Assembly (NCBI GenBank): GCA_958296245.1
Contig: OY282458.1
Location: 1,634,777-1,698,776 of the forward strand
DNA: 64,000 bases
Direction: 5' to 3'
From: an uncultured Dehalococcoidia bacterium
Lineage (GTDB): Bacteria > Chloroflexota > Dehalococcoidia > Lucifugimonadales > G958296245
Part shown: positions 61,458 through 64,000 of the stretch, piece after piece
How the letters are laid out: each line of letters begins with the position of its first letter
Numbering within the stretch: the first letter of the stretch is position 1
Notes under the pieces: generated by a model
What the model saw: the letters and a program-made list of their open reading frames with translations, nothing else
The model's database searches: none
Told to the model about the DNA's origin: nothing
Position numbers and translations under genes: made by a program

Positions 61458-61520
61458 CCGAGCCGCAACCCCAGTGACCGCACGCACGGCGCCGCGGCCA
61501 GTATAATGTCCTGCGGAGCC

Positions 61521-62216
61521 ATGAGATTCGGAGTCGTAGTTTTCCCAGGGACTTGGAGCGACCGTGACTGCGGTCACGTACTCAAGGAGGTCTTCGGCCA
61601 GCGCGCCGACTACGTCTGGCACGAGGAGACCGACCTGTCAGCTTACGATTGCGTCCTGATCCCTGGCGGGTTCTCGTATGGGGACTACCTCAGACCTGGC
61701 GCTATCGCCCGCTTCTCCCCGGTAATGAGGGCAATGGAGCAGTTCAGCGGAGGAGGCGGCCTCGTGCTGGGGATATGCAACGGCTTCCAGATACTCTGCG
61801 AGGCTGGCCTACTGCCGGGAGCGCTCATGCGCAACGACCACCTACAGTTCAGGTGCCAGTGGGTCAACCTGCGCGTCGAGACTACGGCGTCTCCCTTCAC
61901 CAACGCCGCGGAGGCCGGGCAGGTGCTCCGCATCCCCATCTCGCACGGCGAGGGCAGCTACTACGCGGATGAACGGACCCTCCGGCGCCTGAACGAAGAT
62001 GGGCGCGTGCTGTTGAGGTACTGCACCCCGGAGGGCGAGATCACCCCTGAAGCCAATCCCAACGGCTCCCTGGGCAACATCGCGGGCATCGTCAACGAGC
62101 GCGGCAACGTCCTGGGGATGATGCCGCACCCAGAGCGCTGCTGCGAGCCGCTAATAGGCGGCGGCGACGGCGGATACGTATTCCGCTCGATACTGGAACA
62201 CGCCGCCGTATGCTAG
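61521..62216 (+). CDS. purQ: phosphoribosylformylglycinamidine synthase subunit PurQ (glutaminase)
   Basis: Glutaminase subunit of FGAM synthase in purine synthesis. Catalytic Cys86 lies in GICNGFQIL, and MPHPER near the C-terminus holds the His-Glu part of the triad. Length 231 is typical. ATG 61521 is used; a TATAAT at 61502-61507 ends 13 bases before it, so the leader may be very short. No purS precedes it. Two transporter ORFs separate it from purL. Confidence 0.95.
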   Translation: MRFGVVVFPGTWSDRDCGHVLKEVFGQRADYVWHEETDLSAYDCVLIPGGFSYGDYLRPGAIARFSPVMRAMEQFSGGGGLVLGICNGFQILCEAGLLPGALMRNDHLQFRCQWVNLRVETTASPFTNAAEAGQVLRIPISHGEGSYYADERTLRRLNEDGRVLLRYCTPEGEITPEANPNGSLGNIAGIVNERGNVLGMMPHPERCCEPLIGGGDGGYVFRSILEHAAVC

Positions 62217-62632
62217 GCATCGCCCTGTCCATATTGGCGGGCGCCGGATTCGGCGCCACCGCGGTGATCGTCCGCCTTAGCGTTCAGCATATGCGGCCCA
62301 TCACCGTGACGTTGGTCTCCATAGTCGCAGGCGCCGTAATGACCCTGGCTGCCGCGTCGGCCATCGACGGCCGGGGCATGGTCGGAGTCGCAGCCGCCGC
62401 CCTGCCGTGGTTCTTAGCCGCCGGGCTGCTGAACTTCCCCGCCGGACGCCTGCTCAACTTCACCGGCGTCTCATTGGCCGGAGTATCGCGGGCGAGTCTG
62501 ATAGTCGGCGCCACGCCGCTGTTTGCCCTGGTGCTGGCCGTCGTACTCGGGGGCGAGTCCGTGAACGCTACCACCATCGCCGGCACCCTGGCCATCATCG
62601 GCGGCCTGGCGCTCGTGTTGAGCCAGCAATGA
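62210..62632 (+). CDS. EamA/DMT transporter, first half (five helices)
   Basis: 140 residues with five predicted transmembrane helices and the EamA pattern ([50 protein letters not shown]). This is one EamA repeat; ordinary members have two in one chain. The ATG lies inside the purQ stop region, and the end overlaps the second half (ATGA). The substrate is unknown; its place between purQ and purL allows a purine- or nucleoside-related role, as inference only. Confidence 0.85.
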   Translation: MLGIALSILAGAGFGATAVIVRLSVQHMRPITVTLVSIVAGAVMTLAAASAIDGRGMVGVAAAALPWFLAAGLLNFPAGRLLNFTGVSLAGVSRASLIVGATPLFALVLAVVLGGESVNATTIAGTLAIIGGLALVLSQQ

Positions 62633-63117
62633 CCCGCCCTCCCACGTCCGCAGTGCGTCCGCTCATCGCGCCGCGGCGTCAGCTACTCCTTGGCTACGCA
62701 GCCGCCGTGGGCGCGGCATTCTCGTTCGCCCTGGGCGCGTTGGTCGTCCGCAAGGCCGTGACCGACTACGCAACCCCGCTGGTGGCCGCCGCATACTCGA
62801 TGATGTTCGGCTGCGCGGCGGTGACCTTGCTTGCGGGCCGAGGGGCTGTCGCCGAACTGAACAGAGCGTCTCGGGTAGGCTGGGCGCTGGCCGCGGCGGC
62901 GGGCGTGGTCTCCTCCACAGCCGCAATCTGCTTCTACTTCGCTCTGAGCGCGGCCCCGGTCGTCCTGGTGGCGCCGCTCTCCGGGACCTCCCCCCTCTTC
63001 GCCATGCTGTTCACCATCATCTTCCTAAGGAGACTGGAGAGGGTCACCCCCCGCATGATAGCCGGGTGCGTCCTGGTGGTCGTCGGCGTGGCATTTATCG
63101 CCGTCGGGCGGAGTTGA
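62629..63117 (+). CDS. EamA/DMT transporter, second half (five helices)
   Basis: 162 residues with five predicted helices and the second EamA repeat ([63 protein letters not shown]). ATG 62629 overlaps the stop of the first half (ATGA). Together the two give the normal ten-helix carrier. Either they work as a heterodimer or an ancestral single gene was split by a frameshift that created the overlap. Confidence 0.85.
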   Translation: MTRPPTSAVRPLIAPRRQLLLGYAAAVGAAFSFALGALVVRKAVTDYATPLVAAAYSMMFGCAAVTLLAGRGAVAELNRASRVGWALAAAAGVVSSTAAICFYFALSAAPVVLVAPLSGTSPLFAMLFTIIFLRRLERVTPRMIAGCVLVVVGVAFIAVGRS

Positions 63118-63124
63118 AGAAGAT

Positions 63125-64000
63125 ATGGCCGTGACCAAAGAGATGATGGAGGCCCTCGCCCTCTCTGAAGCGGAGTACGAAGCCATTGTGGAGCGGCTTG
63201 GCCGAGAGCCCAACGAGCTCGAGGTCGGCCTGCTCGGCTCCCTATGGAGCGAGCACTGCGGCTACAAGCACTCCAAACCGCTCCTGCGGATGTTCACCAC
63301 GGAAAGCCCCAGGCTCCTAGCGGCCCTGGGCGCGGAGAACGCGGGCGCGGTCGACATTGGCGGCGGGCTCGCCATCGTGATGAAGATCGAGTCTCACAAC
63401 CACCCGTCCGCCATCGAGCCGTATGAAGGCGCCGCAACGGGCGTCGGCGGTATCGTCCGCGACATCTTCGCCATGGGCGCCCGGCCCATCGCGTTGCTGA
63501 ACTCCCTGCGGTTCGGCCCCCCGGAAGAGGGCCGCAACCGGTATCTCCTAGAGGGCGTCGTAGCCGGCATTGCGGGCTACGGCAACTGCATCGGCATCCC
63601 CAACGTGGGCGGTGAGATTGGGTTCTCACCCTCATACTCCGACAACCCCCTCGTAAACGCGATGTGCGTAGGCATCGTCCCAAAGGACCGCCTCGTTAAC
63701 GCAACTGTCGGCGCGCCGGGCAATCTGCTGGTCCTCGTGGGCGCCGAGACCGGGCGGGACGGCATCCACGGCGCTTCCGGCCTAGCGTCCCGCGCCTTCG
63801 AGGATAGGCAAGACCTCAGACCCGCCGTGCAGGTGGGGAACCCCTTCTTGGAGAAGGTGCTGATGGAGGCATGTATCGAGGCCGCCCGCATGGACGGCGT
63901 CGCAGGCGTTCAGGACCTGGGCGCCGCGGGGTTGTCGTCAGCCAGCGCCGAGGCTGCCGACCGGGCCGGGCTGGGCGCCGCCATCGACGTCTCCAAGGCC
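63125..64000 (+). CDS. purL: phosphoribosylformylglycinamidine synthase subunit PurL, N-terminal part (3' end outside window)
   Basis: Synthetase subunit of FGAM synthase. ATG 63125 opens a frame that runs to the window end (292 codons seen). [19 protein letters not shown] at about 36-54, [38 protein letters not shown] and [14 protein letters not shown] are the small-PurL signatures, with the active-site His in WSEHC. It is the Bacillus-type short form that works with PurQ and PurS. It follows the split transporter by seven bases. Confidence 0.95.
   Translation, partial: MAVTKEMMEALALSEAEYEAIVERLGREPNELEVGLLGSLWSEHCGYKHSKPLLRMFTTESPRLLAALGAENAGAVDIGGGLAIVMKIESHNHPSAIEPYEGAATGVGGIVRDIFAMGARPIALLNSLRFGPPEEGRNRYLLEGVVAGIAGYGNCIGIPNVGGEIGFSPSYSDNPLVNAMCVGIVPKDRLVNATVGAPGNLLVLVGAETGRDGIHGASGLASRAFEDRQDLRPAVQVGNPFLEKVLMEACIEAARMDGVAGVQDLGAAGLSSASAEAADRAGLGAAIDVSKA

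Noticed and set aside
1-64000. CRISPR array, prophage or rRNA operon
   Set aside because: No regularly spaced direct repeats, phage structural genes, integrase or rRNA sequence seen anywhere in the window.

Overview
This is a high-GC bacterial chromosome segment with dense, mostly housekeeping and energy-metabolism genes. The gene set suggests a Chloroflexota lineage, perhaps Dehalococcoidia/SAR202-like. The main reasons are an 11-subunit NADH-dehydrogenase (nuo) operon without nuoE/F/G, a NAD-type formate dehydrogenase carrying its own NuoE/NuoF-like subunits, a tungsten-type aldehyde oxidoreductase, and several DHDPS-family lyases. This placement is an inference from gene content only. No rRNA, CRISPR array, prophage or transposase gene was seen.

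Layout. 1-400: tail of a D12-type adenine DNA methylase and a tiny ORF. 0.5-5 kb (minus): miaB-nadA-nadC (tRNA modification and NAD synthesis), tRNA-Ser(GCU) and an alpha/beta-hydrolase. 5.2-8.1 kb: an unknown barrel-like protein, tsaE, tsaB and ndk, with rsfS convergent. 8.2-17.6 kb: a carbohydrate-looking island with three tandem paralogous glycosidase-like proteins, a DHDPS/NAL-family lyase, a sugar-acid-type IlvD/Edd dehydratase and an unknown protein. 17.9-31.2 kb (minus): a C1/redox block of formate dehydrogenase (E-, F- and A-like subunits), aldehyde:ferredoxin oxidoreductase, a MoaD-like protein, mobA, a moeA-PBP fusion, moeA and formate-THF ligase. 31.4-37.9 kb (minus): larC, radA, clpC and an S1 protein. 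38.4-50.7 kb (plus): nuoABCDHIJK-(small gene)-nuoLMN, then nadK and a Nudix hydrolase. 50.8-56.7 kb: a lipocalin-like protein, a Trk potassium system with one TrkH and three TrkA-like proteins plus a UspA, and pheA. 56.7-59.6 kb (minus): a YtxH-like protein with a coding tandem repeat, a membrane-anchored small protein, a DHDPS-family protein and an MfnB fused to a TusA-like domain. 60-64 kb (plus): sthA-type transhydrogenase and purQ, a DMT transporter split in two, and purL (cut by the window end).

Functional links. Formate dehydrogenase feeds NADH, and formate-THF ligase sends formate to tetrahydrofolate. The Mo/W cofactor genes lie between that ligase and the pterin enzymes that need the cofactor. 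nadA/nadC, nadK, a Nudix hydrolase and the transhydrogenase give a second NAD(P) theme.

The most unusual signal is non-coding. Two dispersed repeat families occupy the intergenic gaps. Family A (eight copies, about 110-150 bp, terminal inverted repeats, central hairpin and TATAAT-like box) lies immediately upstream of a gene in every copy, always in the same orientation as that gene. Family B (six full or partial copies) is MITE-like with about 20-bp terminal inverted repeats. All coordinates, domains and promoters come from reading the sequence; no database search was run.
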